Shown here: one piece after another, positions 18,389 through 27,198 of the stretch | Numbering within the stretch: position 1 is the stretch's first letter | Layout of the letters: each line of letters opens with the position of its first letter | Assembly: GCF_013393385.1 (NCBI RefSeq) | Contig: NZ_AP023239.1 | Span: 1,798,001-1,862,000, forward strand | Origin: Paenibacillus sp. URB8-2 | GTDB lineage: Bacteria > Bacillota > Bacilli > Paenibacillales > Paenibacillaceae | Reading direction: 5' to 3' | DNA: 64,000 nt | The notes under the pieces: generated by a model | Database searches by the model: none | Seen by the model: the letters and a program-made list of their open reading frames with translations, nothing else | Told to the model about the DNA's origin: nothing | Program-made: the position numbers and the translations under genes

Positions 18389-19279
18389 ATGAAACTATAT
18401 CTGGAAATTCCGGAGCTCGACAAGCATTTTCCTTTCCGCAGCTTTGTGACCAAGGGGGACCGGCTGTGCTACCCGCACTGGCACAAAGAAATTGAAATCA
18501 TTTATGTGGTTAAAGGGAGTGTGGATCTTGGCATCAACGATGTTCCGATCCATCTGAGTCAGGGAGAAATCCAGTTCGTGGACAGCGGGGACGTTCATTA
18601 CTTTCTGGCTTCCCCGGACAGCGAGCGGGTGGTCATCCAGTTTGATTTAAGCTTTTTTCAGGAAGTTTCGGTTCATGACGCCAAGGAACATTCGCTGCGC
18701 GACGCCTTTGACACCATGGAGCATTCAGGTCGGAAGTGGCCAGGGGAGGTGGCGGACAAAATGCGGGTGCTTATCGAGAGCATTCACGAGGAGAACAAGG
18801 GAAGGGCGGACGGGTACGCATACCTGATCAAAGCCCGGCTGTTTGAGATACTGACCTTGATCTTCCGCGAGGTTCCAAAGAGCGGCAAGCACCGCCAACC
18901 GAAAATATCGGAGGAATCGGCCACTAAATCCAGGGAAACGCTGGAGAAGCTGGAGCGGATTTTTAACTATGTCGAGAATCATTACCGCGAAGCGATCAGT
19001 TTAAAGGAAGTCGCACAGTATATGGGCTTCAGCCCTTATTATTTTACCAAGCTGTTTAAACGAAATACGGGCATGACCTTTGTGTCCTTTCTGAATGAAT
19101 ACCGGCTGAACAAGGCCAAATGGATGCTGCTGAACGGAGACGCGCCGATTACGGAGGTTGCCGAGGCTTCGGGCTTCGGGAGCGTGAAGACATTCCACCA
19201 TTTTTTCAAGGAAGCAACGGGCATTTCTCCGCTGAAATTCCGCAGGACAATATACGGGAATAATTCGGCTAGAATGTAG
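18389..19279 (+). CDS. AraC-family regulator with cupin sensor domain
   Basis: I choose ATG 18389 (MKLYLEIPELDKHFPF), with GGGAGAC upstream; the frame is open further up but the added 48 residues do not fit the family. The 296-residue protein has an N-terminal cupin (LCYPHWHKEIEIIYVVKGS, LSQGEIQFVDSGDVHYF), then two AraC helix-turn-helix motifs (ISLKEVAQYMGFSPYYFTKLFK and ITEVAEASGFGSVKTFHHFF). Such proteins sense small sugars or their derivatives. The next gene, 168 bp downstream on the same strand, is a ThuA-like protein and is the likely target. Confidence 0.85.
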   Translation: MKLYLEIPELDKHFPFRSFVTKGDRLCYPHWHKEIEIIYVVKGSVDLGINDVPIHLSQGEIQFVDSGDVHYFLASPDSERVVIQFDLSFFQEVSVHDAKEHSLRDAFDTMEHSGRKWPGEVADKMRVLIESIHEENKGRADGYAYLIKARLFEILTLIFREVPKSGKHRQPKISEESATKSRETLEKLERIFNYVENHYREAISLKEVAQYMGFSPYYFTKLFKRNTGMTFVSFLNEYRLNKAKWMLLNGDAPITEVAEASGFGSVKTFHHFFKEATGISPLKFRRTIYGNNSARM

Positions 19280-19337
19280 GAAGAAAGGGCCTTCCCCAAG
19301 TTGTATGATAGGTGATGTAAACGATTAACTCGTACGC

Positions 19338-19349
19338 GTTCAACGTTGA
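19338..19349. promoter_or_regulatory. 12-bp perfect palindrome upstream of the ThuA-like gene
   Basis: TTCAACGTTGAA is a perfect inverted repeat in the 168-bp gap between the AraC regulator and the ThuA-like gene. A weaker cre-like string lies just upstream (about 19316-19330). It is a plausible LacI-family-type operator, but a 12-bp palindrome alone is limited evidence. Confidence 0.3.
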
Positions 19350-19446
19350 AAGTATGATTCACAGCACTCGCTGCCGATAAAAACACCGCTGTTAATACAT
19401 AGTTAAAGAGTTGCAGGCGTACTTGAGGACAGGAGAGAGAAAAGGC

Positions 19447-20178
19447 ATGGTCAAAGTAACCGTATGGAATGAATACCGCCATGAGCGGAACGATAGCAAA
19501 ATCGCCGCCGTATACCCGGAGGGCATTCACAACCAGATCGCAGGCTTTCTGAAAAAAGAGGGCATGGACGTTGCAACGGCAACCCTGGATGAACCGGAGC
19601 ACGGGCTTACGGAGGAAGTGTTGAATAATACCGATGTTCTCGTCTGGTGGGGCCATATCGCCCATAAAGAAGTAAGCGACGAGATCGTGAACCGAGTCCA
19701 TCGGCGGGTTCTTCAGGGCATGGGGCTTGTCGTACTGCACTCCGGACATATGTCGAAGATTTTCATGAAGCTGATGGGTACCAGCTGCGATCTGAAATGG
19801 CGGGATGTCGGGGAGAAGGAACGCCTGTGGGTCATGAACCCGAGCCATCCGATCGCGGAAGGCATCGGTGAATATATCGAGCTTGAGCAAGAGGAAATGT
19901 ACGGGACTCACTTTGATGTGCCTGCGCCGGAGGAATTGATCTTTGTCGGCTGGTTTGAAGGCGGAAACGTATTTCCTAGCGGCTGCACCTACCGGCGCGG
20001 GAACGGCAAAATCTTCTACTTTCAGCCGGGACATGAAGCGTATCCGACCTACTACCATCCGGAAATCCAGAGGGTCATCGTCAATGGCGTGCAGTGGGCC
20101 GAGCCGACAAAGCGAGCTTATCCGGTCTACGGCAATTCCAAGGAATTGGAGACGATTAAACGGGAAGTGCTGCTTTAG
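19447..20178 (+). CDS. ThuA-like domain protein
   Basis: ATG 19447 ([16 protein letters not shown]) follows AGGAGAGAG; the frame is open upstream from 19411 without a better start. The 243 residues match the ThuA-like glutamine-amidotransferase-type fold: [45 protein letters not shown] and a final [20 protein letters not shown]. ThuA proteins accompany sugar (for example trehalose) oxidation and import operons, but the reaction is not firmly known. It probably depends on the AraC gene upstream for expression. Cytoplasmic, no signal peptide. Confidence 0.85.
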   Translation: MVKVTVWNEYRHERNDSKIAAVYPEGIHNQIAGFLKKEGMDVATATLDEPEHGLTEEVLNNTDVLVWWGHIAHKEVSDEIVNRVHRRVLQGMGLVVLHSGHMSKIFMKLMGTSCDLKWRDVGEKERLWVMNPSHPIAEGIGEYIELEQEEMYGTHFDVPAPEELIFVGWFEGGNVFPSGCTYRRGNGKIFYFQPGHEAYPTYYHPEIQRVIVNGVQWAEPTKRAYPVYGNSKELETIKREVLL

Positions 20179-20196
20179 AGCTAGAGGAATGGAAGG

Positions 20197-20232
20197 AGCC
20201 GGCCGGGGATATTCCCTTGGACCGGCTTTTTT
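20197..20232 (+). terminator. Intrinsic terminator after the ThuA-like gene
   Basis: AGCCGG (20197-20202) pairs with CCGGCT (20222-20227), followed by a run of T residues to 20232. It lies 19 bp past the stop codon and directly before the 37-bp tandem repeats. Confidence 0.65.
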
Positions 20233-20251
20233 GTGCGCTGTGTGGGCAGCG

Positions 20252-20482
20252 TGCGCTCCATGCGGCTCTGTCCATTCCATATGCTCTGTGCGCTCCATGC
20301 GGCTCTGTCCATTCCATATGCTCTGTGCGCTCCATGCGGCTCTGTCTGTTCCATACGCTCTGTACGCTCCATGCGACTCTGTCCGTTTCCATATGCTCTG
20401 TGCGCTCCATGCGACTCTGTCTGTTCCATACGCTCTGTGCGCTCCATGCGACTCTGTCTGTTCCATACGCTCTGTGCGCTCC
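20252..20482. repeat. Minisatellite: 37-bp tandem repeat, six full units
   Basis: The string TGCGCTCCATGCG (or TACGCTCC...) recurs at 20252, 20289, 20326, 20363, 20401, 20438 and 20475, so the period is 37 bp (once 38, because of one extra T near 20386). Units differ by single-base changes such as CGG/CGA, CCATT/CTGTT and ATATG/ATACG, and neighbouring units share variants. Because 37 is not a multiple of three, the repeat is not coding, although it opens frames on both strands. The repeats touch each other with no unique spacers. Confidence 0.92.
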
Positions 20483-20610
20483 GTCCCCTCCTTGCGATTA
20501 TGGCGCATGAACCGCTTTAGGGCGGTGCAGGAATAAGGCGGAAGATGGTATACTTACTTAAGCATTGAATTGAATCTACTATTTTGAAGAAAACAGGCAG
20601 GTGTGTTTCA

Positions 20611-21834
20611 TTGACTCTTAAAGCTTCAAACTCCAAATGGCGTGCGGACAAGCTGTCTAGTCTCGGCTCCTCGATCTTTCAGGAAGTTGCAGGCTGGAAA
20701 AACGAAGCGGCCGCAGCGGGCATTGATATAATGGATCTCGGCATCGGCAGCCCGGACCGCGGACCGACAATTGAAATCCGGCGGGCGCTCAGCGAAGCCG
20801 TCTTGAAGGAGGACGGCTACTCGTACCCTTCCTCGGAGGGCGGGCTTGCCTTCCGCCGGAAAGCCTCGGACTGGATGCGTTACCGGTTCGGAGTCGAAGT
20901 CGACCCCGAGACCGAGATGCTGACGCTGATGGGCTCCCAGGACGGGCTGGCGCATCTGGCGCTGGCGGTATGCAATCCCGGCGATTTGGCGATTGTGCCG
21001 GACCCGGGATATCCTATTTATTCCGGAGCGCTGGCCATCGCCGGAGTAACGCCGTGGCCGCTTCCGCTGAAGGCGAAGAACGGCTTTCTGCCCGATCTCG
21101 GAGCAATCCCGGAAGACGTGCTGGAGCGCGCGTCTTTTATTCTGCTTAACTTTCCCGGCAATCCGGTTTCGGTTCGGGCGGATGAGGCTTTTTTCGAGAA
21201 GCTGGTCGCATTGGCCCGAAAATGGAACCTGCTTGTCGTGCACGATCTCGCCTATTCCGAAATGGGCTTTGACGGTTACCGGCCGATCAGCATTCTGCAG
21301 GTGCCCGGCGCGCGGGAGACAGCAGTCGAATTTCATTCCTTCTCCAAAAGCTTCAACATGGCCGGCTGCCGCATCGGCTTTCTAGCCGGGAACTCCGAAG
21401 CCGTAGGCGCTTTGCGGAGCCTAAAGGGCAACATCGACTACGGCGTCTTCGAGCCCGTGCAGGAAGCGGCCATCGCCGCGCTGGAGCAGGCGATGGGCTC
21501 AGACGCCGGCGAGGGCGTCGGGCCGCTGTACGAGCGGCGGCGCGATGCCTTCATCGGTGCGCTGCGCGATGAAGGCTGGCACGTGCCGAAGCCTGCGGCG
21601 ACGATGTTCGTCTGGGCGCCGCTGCCCGGTAGGGCGGCTGCGGCCGGCTTCGACTCGCGCCGCTTCGCCCGCGAGCTGCTGCTGGAGACGGGCGTCGCCG
21701 TCATCCCTGGCGACGCCTTCGGCGCGGAAGGGCGGGGCTTCGTCCGCATCGCGCTTGTGCAGGAGGCGGAGCGCCTCGCCGAGGCGGCCCGGCGGATCGG
21801 GCGGTTTCTCCGCGCCAAAGGGCTGGCGGAGTAG
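20611..21834 (+). CDS. PLP-dependent aminotransferase, class I/II
   Basis: The likely start is TTG 20611 (MTLKASNSKWRADKLSSLGS) with GGCAGGTG upstream; TTG 20584 is an in-frame alternative. The 407-residue protein is a fold-type I aminotransferase of the group with LL-diaminopimelate and aromatic/alanine aminotransferases: DLGIGSPDRGPT near the start, GSQDGLAHLALA, PDPGYPIYSGA, LNFPGNPVSVRA, HDLAYSEMGFDG and the lysine that binds PLP in SFSKSFNMAGCRIGF. The last third has much higher GC than the first. The amino-acid substrate cannot be read from sequence. It stands alone after the minisatellite. Confidence 0.85.
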   Translation: MTLKASNSKWRADKLSSLGSSIFQEVAGWKNEAAAAGIDIMDLGIGSPDRGPTIEIRRALSEAVLKEDGYSYPSSEGGLAFRRKASDWMRYRFGVEVDPETEMLTLMGSQDGLAHLALAVCNPGDLAIVPDPGYPIYSGALAIAGVTPWPLPLKAKNGFLPDLGAIPEDVLERASFILLNFPGNPVSVRADEAFFEKLVALARKWNLLVVHDLAYSEMGFDGYRPISILQVPGARETAVEFHSFSKSFNMAGCRIGFLAGNSEAVGALRSLKGNIDYGVFEPVQEAAIAALEQAMGSDAGEGVGPLYERRRDAFIGALRDEGWHVPKPAATMFVWAPLPGRAAAAGFDSRRFARELLLETGVAVIPGDAFGAEGRGFVRIALVQEAERLAEAARRIGRFLRAKGLAE

Positions 21835-22000
21835 GGGCTGTGCACGCCACGGGTCGGTCGGCGCGAGTCTGGGAGCGGATTGGATGGAGGCAGGCGCTGA
21901 CCGATCTGGTTAGCGCCCCGACGCGTGGGAGGGGCGATAGCGCTGACTCAGCCGGCTCCCGAAATGACCAGGTGGAATCTCTATAGAAGCTAGAAACTAT

Positions 22001-22182
22001 GAACGGGAATTTCTCCCTCATATTTTCCCAATAAGGCTTGAATCAGATGGATGAACCGGAAACCTTCCATCTTATTCGGCCTGTTTCTGGGAAAATGATC
22101 TTAATCGATCTAATGTGGGGGAGAAATTCCCGCTTATTTATGTATTGGGTCCCTTATTAGCAAATAAAGGGGAGAAATTCCG
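22001..22182. repeat. Foldback intergenic element with GGGAGAAATTCC motifs
   Basis: The motif GGGAGAAATTCC occurs inverted at 22005-22017 (GGGAATTTCTCCC) and direct at 22118-22131 and 22170-22181. Further in, TTTTCCCA (22023-22030) faces TGGGAAAA (22088-22095), so the first two copies can form a long imperfect hairpin. The same motifs recur at 34713-34900 in another gene gap. This looks like a dispersed non-coding intergenic repeat family (a small foldback or MITE-like element); I see no transposase. Confidence 0.6.
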
Positions 22183-22190
22183 GTTTAGCG

Positions 22191-22905
22191 GCAACGAGCG
22201 CCGCGCCGGGGCTCGGGCTCCCCGGGCTCCAGCCCCGCCGCCGCGTCCGTAGGCCGCAGGGGCTGAGCGCCCCGCTGCCGCTCCCGCCCGCTCCCGCCCG
22301 CTCCCGCCCGCTCCCGCTTCTGCACCGCGCCGCTCACCGCCTCGCCTCTACGCTGCCCCGCGCCCCGCTGGCCGTCGCGCTCTGCTCGAACGCTAACGCT
22401 GCGCGCTCTCTCGCTGCCCCGCTGGCCGTCGCGCCCTGCTCGAACGCTGCGCGCTCTCACTGTCGCACCGGCCCACACTCGGCTTCCTACCGCCTCGCCT
22501 CGCTTCCCCGCGTCTCGCGTTCTTGCGTGCCCACGCTCTTGCGCGCCCCGCTGGCGGTCGCGCCCTGCTCGAACGCTGCGCTGTCGCACCAGCCCACACT
22601 TGGCTTTCTACCGCCTCGCCTCGCTTCCCCGCGTCTCGCGCTCCTGCGCGCCCCGTGGGCCGTCGCGCCCTGCTCAAACGCTGCGCGCTCTCGCTGTCGC
22701 ACCGGCCCACACTCGGCTTCCTACCGCCTCGCCTCGCTGCGCCTCGCCTCGCTGCGCCTCGCCTCGCTGCGCCTCGCCTCGCTGCGCCTCGCCTCGCTGC
22801 GCCTCGCCTCGCTGCGCCTCGCCTCGCTGCGCCTCGCCTCGCTGCGCCTCGCCTCGCTGCCGCGCTCTTGCGCGCCCACGCTCTCCCGCGCCGCCCCTGC
22901 CGCTC
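22191..22905. repeat. GC-rich composite tandem-repeat region
   Basis: About 700 bp of very high GC between the foldback element and the exporter gene. It begins with a 10-bp repeat (GCTCCCGCCC, 22280-22318). Three to four copies of a block of about 113-121 bp follow, marked by TGTCGCACC at 22461, 22582 and 22695 and by CCTGCTCGAACGCTGCG upstream of each. It ends with the 15-bp array. Reading frames are open on both strands because the repeats avoid stop codons, but the translations are low-complexity Arg/Ala/Ser strings. I see no gene. Confidence 0.8.
22726..22860. repeat. Nine perfect copies of a 15-bp tandem repeat
   Basis: GCCTCGCCTCGCTGC is repeated nine times without a single change (135 bp). 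The 15-bp unit equals five codons, which is why all frames stay open. Perfect identity implies recent expansion or active homogenisation, and makes copy number likely to vary between strains and assemblies. Confidence 0.95.
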
Positions 22906-22906
22906 C

Positions 22907-23719
22907 TTACAGCGGCAGATCGCGCCGCTTGAACAGAACAATGCCCAGGCCGAATGAGAGAAGGCCGACGGCCAGCAGCACAAGGGAGATTCGGCCCCAT
23001 TCCGCTTGACCCGCGACGATCTCGCTGGGGCGGTACAGGGTGAAGAGCGTCAGGGACTTCATCCAGCTCAGCTTGTCGCTGATTTTGGCGACCAGGTCGA
23101 TGGTGAAGAAGCCGAAAGCGATAAGGCCGGAAATGCCGAGCGCCTTTTTCTCGTCATTGGACAGGCAGGACACCAGAAAGGTCAGGCCACCGATCGCGAA
23201 AAACAGCATGAAGGCGACGAGGTTCAGTTGCAGAAACCGTTCGCCGTTAAAAGGGTAGGAGTCGCCAAGAAACCAGGCTTCTCCTAAAAAGCCCGCCAGC
23301 GTTGTTACGCCCACAATGACGATCAGGGACATAATCAACACAAGCGCCTGGGTCGTTGACACTTTGGCGCGGGTGGTTGGAGTGGACAGCAGGTAGGCCA
23401 TCGAGCCTTGGTCAACCATGCCGGCCATCAGCCGGGTCGACATCTGCACGCAGACAATGGACAGGATCAGCACCAGTATGAGGCCGTAATATTCGCCCGA
23501 TATGAACGCTTCCGCACTGGCGAAGCCGCTGTTCAGGCCGAACGCGTTGTTCACGCCCTCCGGCATGGACTTTACAATATCGTTCAGCGCCTGCGTGTTT
23601 TTCGCGATGCCCGGGTACAGCCAGATGATCAACAGGATATAAAAAGCGGAGCCGAAGGCGTAGTTCATCATGCCTTTGGCATTCACTTTAATCATTTGTT
23701 TAAATAATGGGAAATTCAT
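22907..23719 (-). CDS. ABC-2 type exporter permease
   Basis: The 270-residue protein has about six membrane helices (YAFGSAFYILLIIWLYPGI; ISGEYYGLILVLILSIVCVQ; ALVLIMSLIVIVGVTTLAGF and others) and the ABC-2 signature layout with MAGMVDQGSMAYLLSTP between helices 2 and 3. Its ATG overlaps the stop of the ATPase gene by four bases (23716-23719), so the pair is co-translated. Single-permease exporters of this kind move drugs, peptides or lipids; the substrate is unknown. The gene end abuts the GC-rich repeat region. Confidence 0.85.
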   Translation of the reverse strand: MNFPLFKQMIKVNAKGMMNYAFGSAFYILLIIWLYPGIAKNTQALNDIVKSMPEGVNNAFGLNSGFASAEAFISGEYYGLILVLILSIVCVQMSTRLMAGMVDQGSMAYLLSTPTTRAKVSTTQALVLIMSLIVIVGVTTLAGFLGEAWFLGDSYPFNGERFLQLNLVAFMLFFAIGGLTFLVSCLSNDEKKALGISGLIAFGFFTIDLVAKISDKLSWMKSLTLFTLYRPSEIVAGQAEWGRISLVLLAVGLLSFGLGIVLFKRRDLPL

Positions 23720-24603
23720 GGCTGTTGTTCCTCCCGGTCATAATAATCCATAAAAATATCCTCCAGGTTCTGGGTGAATACATCCATGCTGCGGATTCGG
23801 TATTTCGCCGCTTCCTCAATGAATGAATTATAATTGCCCCGGATGGCGACCCGAACGCGGAAATCGTCATAGTTCTCGACGGGCAGACCGGAGGTGCGGA
23901 ACCGGAGCGCGTCCTCCTTGTTCTCGAAGACGACGTCGAACAGCTTCCGCTGCATCGACTGCAATTCGTGAATATTTTTCACGGCGACGAGGTTGCCGTC
24001 CTTAATGATAGCAGCCCGGTCGCAGGTCCGCTCGATTTCGGGAAAGCTGTGCGACGACATCAGGAAGGTTGTGCCCCGCTGCTTTTCTTCCAGCACCAAT
24101 TCAATGAATACCTTCTGCATCAGCGGGTCCAGACCGGATGTGGGCTCATCGAGAATAATCACCTTCGGGCTGTGCATGAACGCGGCGACAATGCCGACCT
24201 TCTGCTTCATCCCCTTTGACATTTTGCGGATCGGCGTTAGCGCGTCAAACTGAAGGCGCCGGATCAGCTCACCGCGCTTTCCTTTGTCCTTCAAGCCCTG
24301 CATATCCGCCATAAAATCAAGGAAGGCGATTCCCGTCATCCCGTCGACGAAGGCGATTTCCCCCGGCAGATAGCCAACATGCTTTTGCACCGTTCCCTGC
24401 GCTTTCCACACATCAAGCCCGCATATGGCCGCGTGTCCCCGGTCGGGCTTCATAAAGCCCATAAGATGCCGGATGGTCGTCGATTTGCCGGCTCCGTTCG
24501 GTCCGAGAAAGCCGAACACCTCTCCTTTGTTTACCGTAAAAGAAATATCGCGTATCCCTTTTCCGTTTGAAAATGTTTTGGTCAACCCTTGGACAGTAAG
24601 CAT
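23716..24603 (-). CDS. ABC exporter ATP-binding protein
   Basis: ATG 24603 (MLTVQGLTKTFSNGKGIRDI) has GGAGGTGG upstream; the longer frame from 24654 starts inside the operator region and is rejected. The 295 residues contain Walker A (GPNGAGKST), the Q loop (YLPGEIAF), an unusual signature MSKGMKQKVG in place of LSGGQ, Walker B (VIILDEPTSGLDP) and the switch histidine in MSSHSF. It drives the ABC-2 permease downstream. The divergent TetR gene and two operator-like palindromes between them suggest ligand-induced expression, as for a detoxifying exporter. Confidence 0.88.
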   Translation of the reverse strand: MLTVQGLTKTFSNGKGIRDISFTVNKGEVFGFLGPNGAGKSTTIRHLMGFMKPDRGHAAICGLDVWKAQGTVQKHVGYLPGEIAFVDGMTGIAFLDFMADMQGLKDKGKRGELIRRLQFDALTPIRKMSKGMKQKVGIVAAFMHSPKVIILDEPTSGLDPLMQKVFIELVLEEKQRGTTFLMSSHSFPEIERTCDRAAIIKDGNLVAVKNIHELQSMQRKLFDVVFENKEDALRFRTSGLPVENYDDFRVRVAIRGNYNSFIEEAAKYRIRSMDVFTQNLEDIFMDYYDREEQQP

Positions 24604-24626
24604 ACTGCCACCTCCGACGTAAAATG

Positions 24627-24654
24627 ATGAAATATTTTTAGTGATATATTTCAT
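24627..24654. promoter_or_regulatory. TetR operator candidate 1
   Basis: ATGAAATAT (24627-24635) and ATATTTCAT (24646-24654) form a perfect 9-bp inverted repeat within 28 bp, just upstream of the exporter ribosome binding site. The same outer half-sites at the same 28-bp width recur at 24696. Confidence 0.6.
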
Positions 24655-24695
24655 GTGTTATAATAGTCCCGACAGACGCTGACGTCAATAGATTT

Positions 24696-24723
24696 ATGAA
24701 ATTATTTATATAATATATTTCAT
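24696..24723. promoter_or_regulatory. TetR operator candidate 2
   Basis: ATGAAAT (24696-24702) and ATTTCAT (24717-24723) form an inverted repeat within 28 bp, matching operator 1 in outer arms and width; the two centres are 69 bp apart. It lies upstream of the TetR gene, so one site may control each divergent gene. Confidence 0.6.
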
Positions 24724-24771
24724 TAATTACATTTCTATATCCGATATTGCCAGGTTAGGGTGGAAAGACAG

Positions 24772-25377
24772 ATGACTAAAATCAACGGTTTTGAGAAAAG
24801 AGCGGCCAAGATCAGGCGGAAAATCATGAAGACGACGATGGAAATGCTGAAAACGTGGGAGCCCAAGCGGATGCGGATCGCGGATATCGCCAAAGCGGCG
24901 GGCGTCTCGCAGGTCACGATCTATAATTATTTTGGCAGCAAGGAGAAATTGCTGGAACAATCCTTTAAAGACTATATCGATCAGTCAATCGACGGCTTCG
25001 AAAAATTCATGCAGGAAAAGCCTTCGGTCAAGGATTTCGTGAAATATTCGATTGACCAGGAAAAGGCGCAGTATTCCGTTTTGTCACCGTCACAGATCAA
25101 AGAACTTATGGTCGACGATCAGGAAATGTTCGGCTACATTCAGGAGCGTTACGAGAAGACGGTGCTTCCACTGATCGTCAGACTGGTGGAGGAGGGGAAA
25201 TCAAGGAATGAAATATCGCCGAAGATTTCGTCAAATTCCGTCCTGATATTCATGAATATGTATATGCAGAGCGTCGGAGATTTGCTGGAAGTCGCGCGCA
25301 AGCAGGATAATATGGATGTTTTTATTGAGGAAATGACACATTTGTTCTTTTACGGTCTCTGCGGCCGGGAGGATTGA
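24772..25377 (+). CDS. TetR-family transcriptional regulator
   Basis: ATG 24772 (MTKINGFEKRAAKIRRKIMK) is preferred, with GGTGGAAAG upstream; GTG 24760 is the in-frame alternative. The 201 residues have the TetR DNA-binding domain at ~20-60 (MRIADIAKAAGVSQVTIYNYFGSKEKLLEQSF) and an all-helical ligand-binding half. It is divergent from the ABC-2 exporter with paired 28-bp operator-like repeats between the genes, so it most likely represses the exporter and itself until a ligand binds. The ligand is unknown. Confidence 0.88.
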   Translation: MTKINGFEKRAAKIRRKIMKTTMEMLKTWEPKRMRIADIAKAAGVSQVTIYNYFGSKEKLLEQSFKDYIDQSIDGFEKFMQEKPSVKDFVKYSIDQEKAQYSVLSPSQIKELMVDDQEMFGYIQERYEKTVLPLIVRLVEEGKSRNEISPKISSNSVLIFMNMYMQSVGDLLEVARKQDNMDVFIEEMTHLFFYGLCGRED

Positions 25378-25487
25378 AGCCGGAGACGGGGCGTGGTTTG
25401 TCCAGCGGCTGCGGCCCATTGTAAAATAAGCTCAGCACTATGCAAACGGCTTCAGACTAAATCCGGCAAAAAAGGACGGGATGAAGG

Positions 25488-26864
25488 ATGGAATTTCGCA
25501 TAGAAAAAGACACGTTCGGCGAGCTGCGGGTGCCTGAGGACAAGTATTGGGGCGCCCAGACTCAGCGCAGTCTGCAAAATTTCAGAATCGGCGGCGAGAA
25601 AATGCCACTTGAAGTGATTTACGCTCTGGCGCTCATTAAAAAGGCGGCGGCGAAGGTGAACGCAGGACTCAGCCTGTTGCCGGAAGCCAAGGCGGATGCC
25701 ATTGTCCGCGCGGCCGATGAAATCATGCAGGGGACGTATGATGAGCATTTTCCGCTTGTCGTTTGGCAGACGGGAAGCGGAACGCAGACCAATATGAATG
25801 TCAATGAAGTGATATCCTACAGAGGCAGCGAGCTTCTGCGGTCTGACGGATCGGAAGCGGTCATCCATCCGAATGATGATGTGAACAAAGGACAGAGCTC
25901 CAACGACACCTTTCCTTCAGCGATGCATATCGCCGCCTTTTTGGCGGTAGAACATAAAGTGCTTCCGGCGCTGAACCGGCTCAAGATCACGCTGGAACAG
26001 AAAGCAGACGAATACCATTCGTTGATCAAAATCGGACGCACGCACCTTCAGGATGCGACGCCGCTGACACTGGGGCAGGAAATAAGCGCCTGGGCCGCGA
26101 TGCTGGAAAAAGGCGAACGATTTATTTCGGACAGCGCCCGGTCTCTGTTCGAGCTGGCGATCGGAGGGACGGCTGTCGGAACCGGCCTTAACGCCCACCC
26201 TGAATTTGGGGCCAGGGTCGCCAGGGAAATTGCCGAGGAGCTTTCCTTCCCCTTTGTTTCGGCTGATAATAAATTTCACGCCCTGACGAGCCATGACCAG
26301 ATTGTTCATGTTCACGGAGCGCTGAAGGCGCTGGCCGCCGATCTCATGAAGATTGCGAATGATGTCCGCTTTCTCGCCAGCGGTCCCCGCAGCGGCATCG
26401 GCGAGCTGCTTATCCCGGAGAACGAGCCGGGTAGCTCGATTATGCCGGGCAAGGTGAACCCGACGCAGAGCGAGGCGATGACTATGGTCGTCTGCCAGGT
26501 GCTGGGCAATGACGTGACGATCGGGATGGCGGCCAGCCAGGGCAATTTTCAGCTTAATGTATTCAAGCCGGTCATTATTCACAGCTTCTTGCAGTCCTGC
26601 CGCCTGCTGGCGGACGCCATACAGTCATTTGAGGAGAATTGCGCCCGGGGCATTAAGGCGAACGAGCCGGTCATTCAGCGCAATTTGCATAACTCTCTGA
26701 TGCTGGTGACGGCTCTAAATCCGCATATCGGCTACGAGAAGGCGGCGCAAATCGCCAAGCTAGCGCATAAGGAAGGCCTTACGCTGAAGGAGGCCGCGCT
26801 GAAGCTGAAGCTGCTGACGGAAGAGGAATTTGACCGGATGGTGAAACCGGAGAACATGGTCTGA
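25488..26864 (+). CDS. fumC: Fumarate hydratase, class II
   Basis: The 458-residue protein has the class II fumarase layout: [26 protein letters not shown] at the start, [36 protein letters not shown], the substrate-binding [14 protein letters not shown] region and the signature loop [13 protein letters not shown] with the catalytic serine. It reversibly hydrates fumarate to L-malate in the citric acid cycle, in the cytoplasm, as a homotetramer. The length is standard. It is transcribed alone after the TetR gene and followed by a clear terminator. Confidence 0.95.
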   Translation: MEFRIEKDTFGELRVPEDKYWGAQTQRSLQNFRIGGEKMPLEVIYALALIKKAAAKVNAGLSLLPEAKADAIVRAADEIMQGTYDEHFPLVVWQTGSGTQTNMNVNEVISYRGSELLRSDGSEAVIHPNDDVNKGQSSNDTFPSAMHIAAFLAVEHKVLPALNRLKITLEQKADEYHSLIKIGRTHLQDATPLTLGQEISAWAAMLEKGERFISDSARSLFELAIGGTAVGTGLNAHPEFGARVAREIAEELSFPFVSADNKFHALTSHDQIVHVHGALKALAADLMKIANDVRFLASGPRSGIGELLIPENEPGSSIMPGKVNPTQSEAMTMVVCQVLGNDVTIGMAASQGNFQLNVFKPVIIHSFLQSCRLLADAIQSFEENCARGIKANEPVIQRNLHNSLMLVTALNPHIGYEKAAQIAKLAHKEGLTLKEAALKLKLLTEEEFDRMVKPENMV

Positions 26865-26901
26865 CTTAAAGCGTAAATCATGCAAAATAGTTCATGAACA
26901 C

Positions 26902-26940
26902 AAAGCCGGTCCACTTTGAGGTAAAAGGGGGCCGGCTTTT
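26902..26940 (+). terminator. Intrinsic terminator after fumC
   Basis: AAAGCCGG (26902-26909) pairs with CCGGCTTT in 26932-26939, extended by GGTCC/GGGCC-type pairs, and the stem ends in TTTT. It lies 38 bp past the fumC stop. Confidence 0.8.
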
Positions 26941-27043
26941 CCATTGCGGTTCGAGATGCTATGCGGGGCAAGCCGAATCCGGCGTGGCTTGGCTGTATTC
27001 TGAATTAGGTTGTTTGCCGCACGCTATATTGAGATAGTTACTC

Positions 27044-27058
27044 TTGTTTACTAAACAA
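27044..27058. promoter_or_regulatory. Operator candidate upstream of the LacI-family gene
   Basis: TTGTTTA-C-TAAACAA is a perfect palindrome with a single central base. The half-site ACTAAACAAAC it belongs to is repeated at 27199-27209, just before the regulator's ribosome binding site, giving two sites about 150 bp apart that flank the promoter. This arrangement suggests autoregulation with DNA looping. Confidence 0.5.
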
Positions 27059-27144
27059 ACTATGAGACTTTAGTTATATTGGATATCTGGTTTAGGCATT
27101 TTAGAGCATGTTACATATATTTATGGGAATATTCGAAAAAAGTA

Positions 27145-27173
27145 TTGCAATGAAAGCGTTATCTTGTTAAGAT
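27145..27173 (+). promoter_or_regulatory. Sigma-A promoter of the alpha-galactoside regulon
   Basis: TTGCAA (27145-27150), a 17-base spacer and TAAGAT (27168-27173) point at the LacI-family gene at 27233. A perfect cre box fills the spacer, so CcpA binding would block RNA polymerase directly. Confidence 0.6.
27150..27164 (+). promoter_or_regulatory. Perfect cre box (CcpA site)
   Basis: ATGAAAGCGTTATCT matches the cre consensus WTGNAANCGNWNNCW at every defined position. It overlaps the promoter spacer, so the LacI-family regulator, and possibly the operon behind it, should be shut down by glucose. Confidence 0.75.
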
Positions 27174-27198
27174 GAAGTGCTGATATTAGTAAACATTA

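Noticed and set aside
20252..20482. CRISPR array with 37-bp repeats
   Set aside because: The units are contiguous tandem repeats with no unique spacers, and no cas genes are nearby.
19039..20508. Minus-strand frame of 489 codons over the ThuA gene and minisatellite
   Set aside because: It is antisense to two clear genes and its N-terminal part is only the translation of the tandem repeat.
22393..22983. Long reading frames on both strands in the GC-rich repeat block
   Set aside because: All frames stay open because the 15-bp and 10-bp units avoid stop codons; translations are Arg/Ala/Gly-rich low complexity without start signals or family motifs, and they overlap the real exporter gene.
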